A DNA stretch of 64,000 bases, taken from Saccopteryx bilineata (Eukaryota; Chordata; Mammalia; Chiroptera; Emballonuridae). The position numbers and the translations under genes were made by a program. The DNA is taken from the NCBI RefSeq assembly GCF_036850765.1, contig NC_089492.1, positions 287,530,590 through 287,594,589 of the forward strand. Reading direction: 5' to 3'. The first letter of the stretch is position 1. Every line of letters starts with the position of its first letter. This document shows, one piece after another, positions 45,535 through 59,030 of the stretch. The notes under the pieces were generated by a model. It saw nothing but the letters and a program-made list of their open reading frames with translations, had not been told where the DNA came from and ran no database searches.

Positions 45535-45902
45535 TGTGTGTGTGTATTTTTCTGAAGTTGGAAACGGGGAAGCAGTCAGACAGACTCCCGCATGCGCCCG
45601 ACCAGGATCCACCCTGCATGCCCACCAGGGGCGATGCTCTGCCCATCTGGGGCATTGCTCTGTTGCAACCAGGGCCATTCTAGCACCTGAGGCAGAGGCC
45701 ATGGAGCCATCCTCAGCGCCTGGGCCAACTTTGCTCCAATGGAGCCTTGGCTGCGGGAGGGGAAGAGAGAGACAGAGAGGAAGGAGAGGGGGAGGGGTGG
45801 AGAAGCATATGGGCTCTTCTCCTGTGTGCCCTGGCCTGGAATCGAACCCAGGACTCCTGCATGCCAGGCCGATGCTCCACCACTGAGCCAACCGGCCAGG
45901 GC
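45535..45902 (-). mobile_element. long tRNA-derived SINE (Rhin-1-like), antisense
   Basis: It has a 15-bp duplication atgaaatagtatttt (45520-45534 and 45903-45917). A GT microsatellite sits at its tail. The internal motif reads ccaccaggggcg, one G short of the CTCF-like core. Confidence 0.94.
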
Positions 45903-46334
45903 ATGAAATAGTATTTTGCAGGTTTAGTTTGTATTTTCCTGATTGCTAGTGAGGTTTATTCATTCAACTAATATTTCTTAAATCCCTACCTGTGCCAGGT
46001 CCCGATCTGGGCTCGTAGGGTAGATCAGTAAATGGGACAGAAAGGACAGAAAAAGCACCTGCCATCCCTGCTCTCATGAAGTTTTCATTCAGGTGTGTGT
46101 GTGGAGGGTGGGGTGGAGGTGAGGATTGGGAATGTGGGAAGTTAGGGAATTAATCAGGCAGATATTTGAAGGGAAGAGGTGAGCAGGCAGTGGAACAGGC
46201 TTTCAGATGTGACTGCACTCGGGAGAGAGGAGGAGGTAAGGTCAGAGAGGTGAGGGTGGGGGCTGTTAAAGCCAAGTCCCATGGGTAAGGGACTTTGCTT
46301 CTATTGTGAACACCACTGGGAGCCTGGGGTGCTC

Positions 46335-46720
46335 ATGCATGCAGCTCGCCAAATATTTCTGGCTCTCTGCACTCTGAGCACAGAGCAGGATTGCACTATT
46401 TGGCTTTCTTAGGAATGTATCAAGCCATGTGACTATTTCTGGACACTGAGTGTTGAGAATTCACTTTAGGAACATTTAATTACCAGTGATGACCTTTCAA
46501 AGCTTTTTACCTGTCTGGGAGGTGGCCAGAAACACTCTTGATGGTATTCTGAGCTGAAGGCCCAAGTCCCTGAACAATGATGGCGGTGAGCAGTGCCCCA
46601 CTGCCTGCCTGAGATGGACATGGTACACGAAAAAGAAACAATTGACATTTTAAGTCACTGAAATGTTGGGGTTATTTGTTACTGCAACATAACCTAGGTC
46701 ATCCTGACTGATACAGAGTC
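46335..46720 (+). mobile_element. old LTR-like fragment within L2
   Basis: The end 'cattttaagtcactgaaatg' ... 'cctgactgatacagag' resembles the 3' part of MaLR or related LTRs. The family is uncertain. Confidence 0.4.
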
Positions 46721-46854
46721 ATTTTCAGGTTTTAAAATAAAGAATAAGGGACAAATATATGGTCAAGAAAAATGATTTCACTTTGGGTTATGGGCTCACA
46801 ATGCAATCAACTGTACAAATGCTATAGAAATATTTACCTGAAACCTATGTACTT

Positions 46855-47168
46855 TTTTGTGTGTATGACAGAGACAGAGAGAGGGACAGATAAGGAAAGA
46901 CAGACAAGAAGGGAAAGAGATGAGAAGCATCAATTCTTCTTTGTCGCACTTTAGTTTCTCATCGATTGCTTTCTCATATGTGCCTTGATTGGGGGGCTCC
47001 AGCAGACTGAGTGACCCCTCGCTCAAGCCAGCAACCTTGGACTCAAGCTGGTGAGCCTTGCTCAAACCAGCTGGGCCTGTGCTCAAGCTGGTGACCTTGG
47101 GGTTTCATACCTGGGTCCTCTGCGTCTCAGTCTGACACTCTATCCGCTGCGCCACCACCTGGTCAGGC
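46855..47168 (-). mobile_element. tRNA-derived SINE (longer VES-like type), antisense
   Basis: It is flanked by cctatgtact (46844-46853 and 47169-47178). The right end is cgccaccacctggtcagg. Confidence 0.9.
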
Positions 47169-47491
47169 CCTATGTACTCTTATTGATCAATGTCACCCCA
47201 TTAAATTTAATTTCTAAATTAAAAAGTAAATGAAGAGTGACATGCTCTAACTTGTACTTTAAAAGGATCACTCTTTGCCATATTGAAAGAGACCATTCAG
47301 GGGAACGAGGTGAAAGGAAAGAGGCCAGCAGTTAGGAGGCTATTGCAATAATCCAGGCAGAGATGATAGTGGCTTGGACTAGGGTGGCAATGGTGGAGGT
47401 GGTGAGAAGCATTCGGCTTCTGGACATTAAAGGTAAGGCCAATAGTCTTTTTCTGATAGATTGGATGTGAGTGTGAGAGACTTGAAAGTTT

Positions 47492-47838
47492 TCTTTTTAT
47501 TTTCTCTTTATTCTTTTCTTTTAGGTGAGAGGAGGGGAGATAGTGAGGCAGACTTGTGCATGCACCCCCAACCATCAACCCCATCTGGGGCCGATGCTTA
47601 AGTACCGAGCTATTTTTAGTGTCTGAGGCTGATGTGCTCCAATGGAGCTATCCTCAGTGTCTGGGGCCATGCTTGGACCAATCAAGCCATGGCTTCAGGA
47701 GGGGAAGAGGGAGAGAAGGGTGAGAGAAAGGGGGGAGAAGCAGATGGTCACTTCTCCTGTGTGCCCTAACCGGGAATTAAACCTGGAATGTCCATATTCC
47801 AGACCAATGCTCTATCCACTGAACCACTGGCCAGGGCC
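47492..47838 (-). mobile_element. older long SINE (Rhin-1-related), antisense
   Basis: It has the older-subfamily segment 'accaatcaagccatggcttc' and the head complement ccactggccagggcc at the right. Confidence 0.85.
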
Positions 47839-48444
47839 TTGAAGATTTTCATGTGAGCAACTGGAAGAGTGGGGTTGCCATTGACTGAAACGGGGAAGAT
47901 CTCAGGTAGGTCAGGTGTTTATTTTTGGACATGTTAAATTTGACATCTCTATTAGACAGCCAAGTGGAGACAAGTTGGCCATTGTTTCTATGAGTCTGGG
48001 GCTCAGAAGTGAGGTCTGAGTTTGAGATATACATTTGAGAATCATGAGCAACTGCATGGTGTTTAAAACCATGGCAGTGAGTGAAATCCAAGATAGGCTG
48101 GGTGTACTGGTAGGTAGAAAAAAGATGAAGGACTAAACCTGTGGTCTCCCATATTGAAAGGCTGGGAAGAAGAGAGGAGTTGTTAAAAGGAATTGAAGAG
48201 GAGTCTCCAGTCAGATGGGAGGAAACCAGGAGAACGTAGTGTCCTGGTGGCTAAGGAGAAAAAGTCTGTTAGGGAAGAGGTGACAATTAATTGTGTCAAA
48301 TGCTGCTGATAGATCAAGAAAGTGGAGACTGGAGAAGTGGCTCTTGTTTTTAGCTGTATGGAGCTCTTGGTGACCTCAATAGGAAGAGTTTTGGTGGGAG
48401 AGTGAGTCAAGGTGAGATTGGAGTGGATTTTAAAAAAAATGGGG

Positions 48445-48655
48445 GCCCCGGCCAGGTAGCTCAATTTGTTAGAGTGTTGTCCCGTCTAACTGAGGTTGTG
48501 GGTTTGATCCCTGTTAGGGCACATACAAGACTCAACCAATAATGGCATGAATAAGTAGAATAACAAATAGATGTTTCTCTCTCTCCCTCTGTCTCTCTCC
48601 CTTCCTCTCTCTCAAAAAGTCAATTTAAATATTAAAAAAAATAAAATAAAGAAAG
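48445..48655 (+). mobile_element. tRNA-derived SINE (VES-like)
   Basis: The head is ccccggccaggtagctcaat, with B-box-like gggtttgatccc and an A-rich end. Confidence 0.83.
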
Positions 48656-48660
48656 AAAGG

Positions 48661-48822
48661 GAACCCTGGCTGGATAGCTTGGTTGGTTAGAGTATCATCT
48701 CGATACACAAGGGTTGCAGGTTCAATCCCTGGTCAGGGCACATACAGAAACAAAGCAATGTTTCCGTCTTTCTCCCTTCCTCTTTCTCTGAAATTAATCA
48801 ATAAACATATTTATTAAAAAAG
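48661..48822 (+). mobile_element. tRNA-derived SINE (VES-like), adjacent to previous
   Basis: The head is gaaccctggctggatagctt, with B-box aggttcaatccc. It ends in A-rich sequence. A short L1 3'-tail-like stretch follows at 48835-48900. Confidence 0.83.
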
Positions 48823-49620
48823 AATGGGAACACCTGAAACTAATATGAAATAATATTGAATGTAAACTGTAATTGAAACACATATTTAACTTATTTTAAA
48901 AATGGGAAAAAGGAACTGGGGATAGCAAACATAGATATTCTTTTGAAGATATTTTGCTGCAAAGTGGAGCAAAGAAATGGGCAGTAGGTAGAGTGTCATC
49001 AACAGAAGGGTTAAGGTAGAAGAAAAATCATCTTATTTGTATTCTAATGGGAATGACCCAATAGAGCAAAAAAATAAATAAAAATTGATGTAGTAGAAAG
49101 AAGGGCTGAACAGTGTCTTTGAACGAGAGGGGATGGGATCAAGTGCACAGGCGGAGAGCTGAGCTTTGATAGGATCATAGGTGACTGACTCATCTGGAAT
49201 AGCAGGCAGGGAGCCTGAGTGTGGGGGCTTAGAGATGGATTACGGGATGTGGGGAGGGGACAGTCTGTGGAGTTCCTCTGCTGACTGTGTCTATATCCAT
49301 GGTGAATTCCAGAAGAAGAGAGGTGTTGGAGATTTGAGGAGAGAGGAGAAGGTATGTAATAACTGGCTGGAAAATCGGGAGAGAAGTTCACCTGGTTACG
49401 TAATGTACAAATGCCAACAGCCTTAAATCTCCACTTGAGGTTTGTGGTTATGAAATTAAAGCAACCAAGGGAAGTGCGATACCGGCCTCATTTGGCCGGA
49501 CAGGTGCAGGGACCTAGTAGGCAGCAAGTTGGAATTATCACCAGGGTTGTGGTTTTGCCCAGGGAATATTCAGAAGAGGGAGAAGGAAAGTTCTGAGACT
49601 TCAGCAGGGACAGGATACGG

Positions 49621-50339
49621 TGACTGTCCATGAGATGCGTATAGGGATGGAGGGAGAGGGGACACTGAGTCACTGAGGGTACATGATTAGGGCTGATTCG
49701 GATTGTCTCACAAAGACAAGGATCTGAGTTCTTCTCAAACACATACACCTCATTATGTATATATAGGGTCCAACCACATATTTTCAGAAAATATCTAAAA
49801 TTAAAATAATGCCTGAAGCTTTGCACACTTAATAGTTGTTTATTTTCATCTCTATTAACATTAATTAATGTAACCATTACAGAACAAACCACTTATTTTA
49901 CATGAGAAAACACATTGATTTGATGTGTTTTAGGGACCCAAAGCTGAATAGTTATTTTTTATTCCATCATATTAATTCAAACAGTTAAAAATGTTGTTAA
50001 GACAAAAGAAATGGGCAAGTAGAAACCCAAGTGAGCATAGACTTTATCTCTCTGAGTTATTTCCTTACATTCACAAAGATGCCTGTCACTCCAAATTTAA
50101 GGACCTAGACAGTCCTTTAAAAAGTGGAAAAATCAGTGGATTAGCTATTCCACTGGGGTCAGTGTATTATTGGACTCAGTTGAATGGAGGAATGACCAAA
50201 TCACTAGAGGGAAGTGCTGGGAGGCAGGAATGCCCCAAATTGACATTAGGTAGGGCGGCAGATTTGGGAAATACAAACTTTGGGGTAGAGATTAAGATTA
50301 TTGGAGGAGAGACTTTCAAATTCAAAAAGCTAAGTTGTT
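49621..50339. other. intergenic, no recognised feature
   Basis: A 116-codon open frame (49991-50341, +) starts here but has no recognisable motif and runs into L1 sequence. Nothing else can be supported. Confidence 0.4.
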
Positions 50340-50574
50340 GACACTACCTCACATCCGTTAGGATGATGACTATAAAACAAACAAACCAATAGAAGATGTT
50401 AAGTGTTGGTGAGAATGTGGAGAAATTGGAACCCCTGTGCACTGTTGGTGGGAACATAACGTAGTGCCATTGCTGTGGAGGACAGTATGGAACTTCTTAA
50501 AAAAATTAAGAATAGTATACCTGAAATTAATGCAAATTAATAGTGAATATAAACTGTGATTGAAAAAAAGGAAA

Positions 50575-50745
50575 TCAGCCCCGGCTGGATAGCTCGGTTC
50601 GTTAGATCATCCCCAAGTGCATAGGTTGCCAGTTCAATCTCTGGTTGGGGCACACACAGGAACAGACCAATGTTCCTCTCTCTCTCTCCCTCTCCCTTTT
50701 TCTCTCACTAAATCAATCAATAAACATTTTTTAAATTTTAAAAAA
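50575..50745 (+). mobile_element. tRNA-derived SINE (VES-like)
   Basis: The head is agccccggctggatagctcg, with B-box-like cagttcaatctc and an A-rich end. A short L1-tail-like stretch (50515-50570) precedes it. Confidence 0.82.
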
Positions 50746-51137
50746 GGAAAAAATCAAAATAGAAAAAAATTAAACAGAACTACCATATGATCCAGCAATT
50801 CCACTTCTGAGTATCTGGCCAAAGGAATCGAAAGCAGGGTCTCGAAGAGATAGTTTGTACCTTGTGTTCATAACAGCATTACTCAGAACTGCTGAATGTT
50901 GGAAGCAGCCCAGATGTCCACTGACAGAGGAATGGATAAACAAAATGTAGTATATACATATAATGGAGTACTACATAGACTTAAAAAAGAAAGAAATTCT
51001 GATACATGCAACAGCATGGATGAACCTTGAAGGCTGTTGTAAACTGAACTGTGCTCCCCTCAAATTCAGATGTTGAAGCCCTAACCCCCACCTGTGACTC
51101 TATTTGGAGATAGGATTACCTTAATCACTTCCTTTTA

Positions 51138-51975
<838 letters not shown>

Positions 51976-52414
51976 CCTTAATCACTTCCTTTTAAATGGG
52001 CCCTAATCCAACAGGACTGGTGTCTTTATAAGAAGAGGAAGAGACACCCAGGGATGCCCACTCACAGGAAGGGCCACGTGAGGTCACAGTGAGAAGATGG
52101 CTATTTTAACAGCGCCCTCAGGAAAAACCAATCCAGCCCGCAACTTGATTTTAGACTTCCAGCCTCCAGGACTATGAGACAATAAATTCCTGTTGTTAAA
52201 CCATCCAGTCTTTGGTATTTTGTTATGGCAGTTATAGAAAATTATTATAAGGACATTATGGTAAGTGAAATAAGCCAGTCACAAAAAAAGACAAATCCTG
52301 TTTAATTTCACATAGTTGAAGTATCTAGAGTCGCCAAACCATAGAAACTGAAAGGAGAATGAGAGTTGCCAGAGGCAGAGGGAGGGGATGAGAATGAGGA
52401 GTTGTCATTTAATG

Positions 52415-52580
52415 CAGTGGTCCCTAACCCCCCATTCCCTCTGTCACATTCTTCTAAGACTCACTCTTGACGCTTGTCTCCGTCACGTGATACATTTATC
52501 CGTCCCACCCTAAAGGCCAGTCAGTGAAAATATTTTCTGACATAAACCGGTCCGTGGCCCAAAAAAGTTGGGGACCACTG
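52415..52580 (-). mobile_element. short non-autonomous hAT element, internally deleted
   Basis: The termini are cagtggtccctaaccccc and aaagttggggaccactg, with a perfect 8-bp duplication atttaatg (52407-52414 and 52581-52588). It is inverted relative to 41386-41681. Confidence 0.94.
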
Positions 52581-52720
52581 ATTTAATGGATACAGAGCTT
52601 TGCAAAATGAAAAGTTCTGAAGATTGGTTGCACAAGTACTGAACTGTGTGCACTTAAAAAATGATTAGGATGATACATTTTATGTTATGTGTGTTTTATC
52701 ACGATTAAAACACACACATA

Positions 52721-54434
52721 AAAGAAGTTAAGTTGTTAGAAGAATCATCTATGTGTATACTGAACTTGTCAAGAATTTAGACATGAGAGATGGAGTATCT
52801 TATGTTTACTGCACATACAGATTCTTCTGTGGATTGCCTATTCTTACACTGTGCCCACTTTTCTGTTGGGTTCTTTGTCTTTTGCACATAGGATTATAAG
52901 CTTTCTTTATATCTTCTGATCATTAATCCTTTCATGGTTAGGGAAGGTACAACAATCTTTCCCCAATTTGTGACTTTCATTTATTTTGATATCATTTATA
53001 GGAAGTTTTTAATATTAGCCAAATGTGTACAAACAGTTTGTGCTTTCTGGGTCTTGTTCAATGACTTTTCATATATCTTAGTCTAAACTTTCTTTAGTTT
53101 TGCATTTCACATTTTGTCACCAACCCATACCTTTTAATTTCTATATTGTTTGGGAGTGTGTGTTCATTAATATATTATCACAGGAGCCTTAAAGAAGTGT
53201 TCCAAAATACTCTGTAAAAATTTTAAGAGTTTTTTTTTTTAATTGAGATACTATTTTTGTAAGCTTTTGTCAAACACAACCAGGGAACTATCAGCTTTGC
53301 TTTTCTCTGTCAGAGTCTCTCACTTGGTGGTAGTGGGTTAGTTTGTATGTCTTCATCTCTCCTGGCCATGACCTGTGAGCCTGTTACTCTCACTAGTTTC
53401 TTTGTTCCTCTATTTTATTCTTAATTATAGAGACTGAAATTCATTTCCTTTTTTTTGTGGTGATCAACTTACTAAAGTTTTTCTGTCCTGAGAGAAAGTC
53501 ACATTATTACCTCTTCCTGGCTCACTAACTCTAGACTATTTCTTTCATCCTGAGATAAAAATTGGTCACCTATTACTAGGTTACATGGGATAGAGGGTTC
53601 ATGTGATGTGTGATCCACAGAGTTTCTCGTGGCTCTCTCTCCTCTCCTCTCCTTGCAGGGAATAAGAATCTACTAAAAAAAAAAAAAATAGGGAGAACGT
53701 GAATGTTGCGGGACTTGTGGACTTCTCTTTTTGGGTCTTCTCTTTAAGAAAGGCTTAAATGTCCTTTGTAAAGGCAACTATTTAAAAACATATTGAAATA
53801 CTTAGTTGCGAAGGTTCAATTTTACTCTGGTCGTTTTTGTTTTTGTTTTTTTGACACAAGCCATTGCAAAAGCAAATGGAGAATGCTGCCCCCGCCCAGG
53901 GCCCTTCTACAGGAAGGCCGCCCGCTTCGTCCCTCCACGTCTGTCCTCCGCGGCTACTTGCACCCCACAGGGGTCCAGGGACTAGGACTGGTGAACTGTC
54001 TGGTTTCTCCCTCTCAGGAATTTAGAGTAGGAAACAGGTCACAAGGCAGCCACAGAAGCAGCTGTAGCTGGTAAGTCATAAGCTGCGGAAAGACCAGAGA
54101 AGCCGTGAGGCCACAGGGAAGGAGTCCTATGATGGAGTTGACATGACGAGAACGCAGACACTTTGGAAGTGAGGAAAAGTGACCTGGTCAAGGGGAGGCG
54201 GCCAGCTGGTGGGACAGAGGAGAGCAGCAGGCCAGGGAAGTTAATGGTGAAGAGAGCTGGGGTCTCATCCTTCCTGTGGCCCCCCTCCTAGACCCTCCTT
54301 TTCCTCCTCTCACGTGGTTCAGCTCTGCCTGGCCTTCCCAACAGGAACATTCTCACGTAAATCTGTTACTTGAGATGTTGAGTGTCTCTCCATTCCTTAC
54401 AACACAAAGAACAGAACTAAACTTGTTTTTATTT
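52721..54434. other. intergenic, traces of old antisense L1, otherwise unassigned
   Basis: 52830-53150 reads like antisense L1 ('tttctttatatcttctgatc'). The rest, including 53790-54350, shows no recognisable gene or repeat. Confidence 0.4.
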
Positions 54435-54692
54435 TATTTTAACTAATAGACTTTATGTTTTAGAGAAGTTTTAGGGTCACTGGAAAATTGAGCAGAATAC
54501 AGATTTCCGTTATACCCCATCACCCCCACTTCCAGTGTCCTCTACCATTAACATATCTTGTATTAGTGTGGTCCATTTGTTACAACTGATGAACCAATAC
54601 TGATACATTAATAACAAGTCCATAGTTTACAACAGGGCTCATTGTGTTGTACATTTTCTCTGTGTGTGTTTTTAAATTTATTTATTGATTTT

Positions 54693-54727
<35 letters not shown>

Positions 54728-55000
54728 AACAATGATCTGTTTCTGTATGTGCCCTGACTGGGGATTGAACCCACAACTTTTGTGCGTCAGGAGGTCGCTC
54801 CAACCAACTGAGCTATCCGGCCAGGGCCATTATGTGGGTTTTGACAAACGTATAATGACACGTATCTATCCTTATAGTATCATACATAGTTTTACTGCCC
54901 TAAAAATCCCTGAATCCCACCTATTCATTCTCCATCCCCCCATCCCTGGCAACTACTGACCTTTACTTCCTTTTCATAATGTCTTTTCCAGACATGTTTT
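54435..55000. mobile_element. L1 3' UTR-type remnant, split by SINE
   Basis: 'ttttagagaagttttagggt' and 'acaactgatgaaccaatact' run to 54660, then 'tgacaaacgtataatgacac' and 'ttttactgccctaaaaatcc' after the SINE. Sequence lost at the junction is minimal. Confidence 0.6.
54661..54828 (-). mobile_element. tRNA-derived SINE (VES-like), antisense
   Basis: It has 'atttattgattttagagaga', an expanded (GA)n and (CAGA)n, and the right end tgagctatccggccagggcc. Confidence 0.88.
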
Positions 55001-55374
55001 GCATTTTCCAGAATGTCCTATAGATGGAATCATACAGTATGTATGCAGCCTTTTTATAGGTTGGTTCCTTTCACTTAGTAATGCCTTTAAGTTTCTTTGA
55101 TGCCTTTTCATGGCCTGACAGCTTGGGATATTATTATTTCTAAATAACATTCTATAGAATAAATTTACCATAGTTTATCCATTCAGTTATTGAAGGACAT
55201 CTTGGATGCTTCCAAGTTAAAATGCTCTAAGAAAATAATAACAGCAAAATTTTATTCTGGAAGTTGTTGTATTAAGTGTATTAGGGGTTGAGAGGACTAG
55301 AAATGTAGATATTTTGAAATTAAAATGCCTAAAATGTTGAATGAAGATGAGGGAGGCATTAAAGGGAGGGCCCC

Positions 55375-55540
55375 AGCCCTGTCCAGATAGCTTGGTTAGT
55401 TACAGTGTCATCCCATAAGCAAAGGTTGTGGGCTGGATCCCAGGTCAGGGCACACACAGGGACAGATGGATGTTTCTGTCTCTTTTTCTCCCTTCTTCTC
55501 TAAAATCAATCAATAAATTAAAGATAAATAAATGAATAAA
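55375..55540 (+). mobile_element. tRNA-derived SINE (VES-like)
   Basis: The head is gccctgtccagatagcttgg, then 'ggatcccaggtcagggcaca' and an A-rich end with AAAT repeats. Confidence 0.8.
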
Positions 55541-56989
55541 GTGAGTGCCCCACACATGACCAACATAGACACTGAAATTTAGATGGCTGGGTGGGGTGGA
55601 GGGCGTGAAATTTGCTGTTTCTTCTGGATTATTGAGTTTCTTGCCTGTTTTCTCTGGATTTAAGAAATGAATTTTGTTAGCAAATAGCACCTGCCACATC
55701 AGTATTATAAGATTAAATTCTGGATCCCCCAAATAAAATGTTAGACTCTAAAATACATTTCCTCTGGACTACTCCTTCCAAGGGCCCTTTTGTGATCAAT
55801 GCCAGTTTTCTTTGTTCACCATTTAGACAAAACAGAGCTTGTGGATAATTTTTAATTCTCCATAATTATGCCTTTACTCTCTCTAGAAAACCACACCTTT
55901 CCTCCAAGGCAAACCTAAGTAATTTAGCAAAAGATGTGGAGGAAGTGTTTATCTTGAAATGCAGCCTCCCCCAGGGTGGAATTTGCTGGCTCTTCGGCTC
56001 GCTTGGTTAACAGCGGACAGCTGTTTATAACTGGGACTGCGGAATAGCACGTCTCGGTGAGACTGCAGACAAAAGGAGGACTGCTAATGATCAAACTTGG
56101 AATTGGGCCAGGACAAGGAAACTCAGCATCTCCTCTCCTTAATTCTTTCACAAAGCCCTATGAGACTTTTCAATAACCACAAGTGGTCAGAAGTCAGATG
56201 TTGGATTTAGATCTCATCCAAAAAACATCCTAGTGCCCTTGGACAGCATGCTGTGGCATTGACTGGCTACATGTGGCTCAGAGAAGAGTGTCACTCCACT
56301 GGATCTGATGTGGTTTAGTGGAGCAGAGTCTCCTTGGAATCTAGCTGGAAGTGTGTTGGTAAACAGGCCCATTTCTGCTCTGGTGGAAAGAAAATTCACT
56401 GGAGTCTGGAATTGAATCAAGAACCTTAATTGCTAGCCATGAGTAGTCATGTCCAAGCAAAAGAAAACGGTTTCTGTTTGTTTATTTTTTTTGGGGGGGG
56501 CTTTTTTGTATGTGCTTGCATGCATGACACAGCATCCTGCAATTAGCCCAATAATCATCCACTCTCTATTCCAAGTCAGTGCAGGAACTTTGAGAGAGAC
56601 TAGCAGGGGTACTCACTGGGTGGAGAGGAAAGACCAGAGATGGAAGCATTCTGGTCTGCCACAGATTACAAAGGGAAGAGTGGCTGTAGGTAAATGCAAG
56701 GTGAGCAGTGAGCGCCTGCCACAGGACCCCCGTGGGAAGGGAGCAGCCAGCCCTCACTCTTGCTCAACCTGAACAAATGCAATGGCAGGTGGATAAAGCT
56801 TATTATTGGTCTGTACTTCTACTACATAACCCTGGAAGGCCATTTCAAAGAAATTGCCTAGAAACAAGCTTCAATTAGTTATCAGGCTTGATAAAAAGCA
56901 TCCCAGTTTCCTTAAGACATTTTAGAGGAAAATAATTTACTTGTTCTAAAGCTTGCATACTTCTGGTGAATTATGAAGACTAGTTACCA
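55541..56989. other. intergenic, no recognised feature
   Basis: The sequence is unique-looking. It has a G8 run after T8 at about 56488-56500. No gene is supported. Confidence 0.4.
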
Positions 56990-57228
56990 GCCATGTGTTC
57001 AAAAATTTTTTTTAATTATAAAAATTATATATGCTTGATAATAAAGAGGAAAAAAAATCAAACAGTCGTCTGAAGTAAAAGTCAGTTTCCTGGTCCCACC
57101 TCACTCTCCAGTCCTCACCCAGTTGGCTCACTGAAAACATTCTCCTGGTGGCTATGTTTCTAGATACTTTTGAAGCATATAAAAATTTGTCCTTTTATTT
57201 TTATTAGTTAATTAATTTACTTATTATT

Positions 57229-57562
57229 TTTTTAAGAGATAGAAGGAGAGATAGTAAACAGACTCCCAAATGCACCCCGACTGGGATCCATCTGGCAACC
57301 CCAGCTTTGGCTGATGTTTGAGTTTTGAGCTATTTTCAGCACCTGAGGCTGACACCCTCCAGTGGAGCTATCCTCATTGCCCCAGGCCATGCTCGAACCA
57401 ATCAAGCCACTGGCTGTGGGAGAGGAAGAGGGCGAAATGAGGGAGATGGAGGGGGTGAGAAGTAGATGCTTGTTTCTCATGTGTGCCATAACCAGGGACT
57501 GAATCTGGGATATCTGCACACCAGGCCAACACTCTATCCACTGAGCCATAGGCCAGGACCAA
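57229..57562 (-). mobile_element. older long SINE (Rhin-1-related), antisense
   Basis: It has 'ccccgactgggatccatctg', the older-subfamily segment 'gaaccaatcaagccactggc', and the head complement gccataggccaggac. Confidence 0.85.
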
Positions 57563-57591
57563 ATTTTTCCTTTTTAAAAATACAAATAGAG

Positions 57592-57786
57592 CTTGACCTG
57601 TGGTGGGCAGTGGATAAAGCGTCAACCTGGAACACTGAGGTCGCCAGTGTAAGTCAAACCCTGGGCTTGCCCGGTCAAGGCACATATGGGAGTTGATGCT
57701 TCCTGCTCCTCCTCCCCTTCTCTCTCTCAATCTCTCTCTCTTTCTCTCTCTCTCTCCCCTCTCCAAAATAAATAAATAAAGTTAAA
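57592..57786 (+). mobile_element. tRNA-derived SINE (VES-like, short type), stacked
   Basis: The head is cttgacctgtggtgggcagt. It is flanked by the 16-bp duplication aaaaatacaaatagag (57576-57591 and 57787-57802). Confidence 0.92.
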
Positions 57787-57802
57787 AAAAATACAAATAG
57801 AG

Positions 57803-58270
57803 CCCTGGCCGGATAGCTCAGTTGGTTAGAACAGTGGTCCCCAACCTTTTTTGGGCCATGGACCAGTTTAACGTCAGAAAATATTTTCCCAGACCGACCT
57901 TTAGGGTGGGACAGATAAATGTATCACGTGCCCGAGACAAGCATCAAGAGTGAGTCTTAGATGTAACAAAGGGAATCTGGTAATTTTTTAAAAATAAAAC
58001 ATCGTTCAGATGTTTATTTCTTTCATAAATAAAACGGAAATAATGTAAGTTATTTATTCTTTCTCTGCGGACCGGTACCAAATGGCCCATGGACATGTAC
58101 TGATCCATGGCCTGGGAGTTGGGGACCACTGGGTTAAAGCATAGTCTCGAAGTGCAGAGGTTGCCGGTTGGATCGCCTGTTTTAGGGCACATACAGGAAC
58201 AGATCAATGTCCCTGTCTCTCTCTCCCTTTCTTCCTTTCTCTTTTTCTAAAATCAATAAAATAAACATTA
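57803..58270 (+). mobile_element. tRNA-derived SINE (VES-like), stacked, split by a hAT element
   Basis: The head is ccctggccggatagctcagt. The interruption is at 57832-58131. After it come the B-box-like region and an A-rich end, then a third copy aaaaatacaaataga (58271-58285). Confidence 0.9.
57832..58131 (+). mobile_element. complete short non-autonomous hAT element
   Basis: The termini are cagtggtccccaaccttttt and gggagttggggaccactg. The octamers ggttagaa / ggttaaag flank it. It is 300 bp and closely matches 41386-41681. Confidence 0.93.
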
Positions 58271-58499
58271 AAAAATACAAATAGAATTATACTTTACATA
58301 ATTGTTGTGAGGCTTGTTTTTTTCATTTAACTCTGAATCCTGGATGTTATTCTATACCAGTTCAAATTTACCTAATTCTTTTTGAACACTGGCAAGTATT
58401 GCATTGTTTGTACCATAATTTATTTAAACATTCTTCATTGATGGATGTTTGGGTTTTTGCAGGTTTTCACTATTATAAATAATGTTGCAAGTTGTTTGA

Positions 58500-58546
58500 A
58501 TATATATACATACATACATATATATATACACACACACACACACACG
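58500..58546. repeat. TA/CATA/CA compound microsatellite
   Basis: tatatata, (cata)n and (ca)n blocks follow one another in an AT-rich context. Confidence 0.85.
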
Positions 58547-59030
58547 TATGCAAGAGTATTTGTAGAATGGCTTTCTGGAAGAATTGTTGGGTAAAAGGTT
58601 ATGGATATTTAACGTTTTCATAGGAAGAGCAAGATTGTGTCCTAAAAACTGGTATGATTATATTTTCACCAACAATACATCAGAGTGCCTGTTTTCCTGC
58701 ATCCCCATCAATACTGGATATTATGAAGTAAAAAAATGATGTTCTTATCTAAGATGACTTTAATTTTCATTTACTTCATGATGATTATATTGTGTTAAGG
58801 AAGTTGGCCCTTTATTTTAGGTGCTAAAAATGTTTTCCCTCAGTTTGCTTGTTTCTTGCATGGCTTTGGTGTTATTTATGCCTTACAGAGACGTAGAATA
58901 TTTACGTAGTAAAATTATTGGTGTATTTCCTTTATGGCTTCTGGGTTTTTAGAGAGAACTTCCTCAATCATGATTTTAAAAAGTTTTAGTATTCCTTTAA
59001 TACTTTTATGGTTTCACTTACAAAATCATA

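Larger units (their letters stand above)
45940..49620 (-). mobile_element. L2 LINE, long antisense remnant with nested insertions
   Basis: The left end 'ttattcattcaactaatatt' and 'cctacctgtgccaggtcccg' is the L2 3' terminus in antisense. Minus-strand translation at about 47320-47360 gives LDYCNSLLTAG, the conserved CR1/L2 reverse-transcriptase tail motif. Further L2-like text continues to about 49600 ('tgctgctgatagatcaagaa'). Stops and frameshifts break it. Insertions are at 46335-46720, 46855-47168, 47492-47838, 48445-48655 and 48661-48822. Confidence 0.75.
56990..59020 (-). mobile_element. old L1-type 3' sequence, antisense, with nested SINEs and hAT
   Basis: 'attataaaaattatatatgc', 'gtaccataatttatttaaac' and 'gttttcactattataaataa' follow antisense L1 3' UTR wording. 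Insertions at 57229-57562, 57592-57786 and 57803-58270 break it. Confidence 0.55.

Noticed and set aside
48183..48464. Possible minus-strand protein gene in the 47-49.5 kb region
   Set aside because: It is the decayed reverse-transcriptase region of an antisense L2 LINE (LDYCNSLL motif nearby), with stops and nested SINEs.
49991..50341. 116-codon + strand open frame
   Set aside because: It has no recognisable family or splice context and no favourable codon pattern, and its end runs into an L1 remnant. Chance cannot be excluded.
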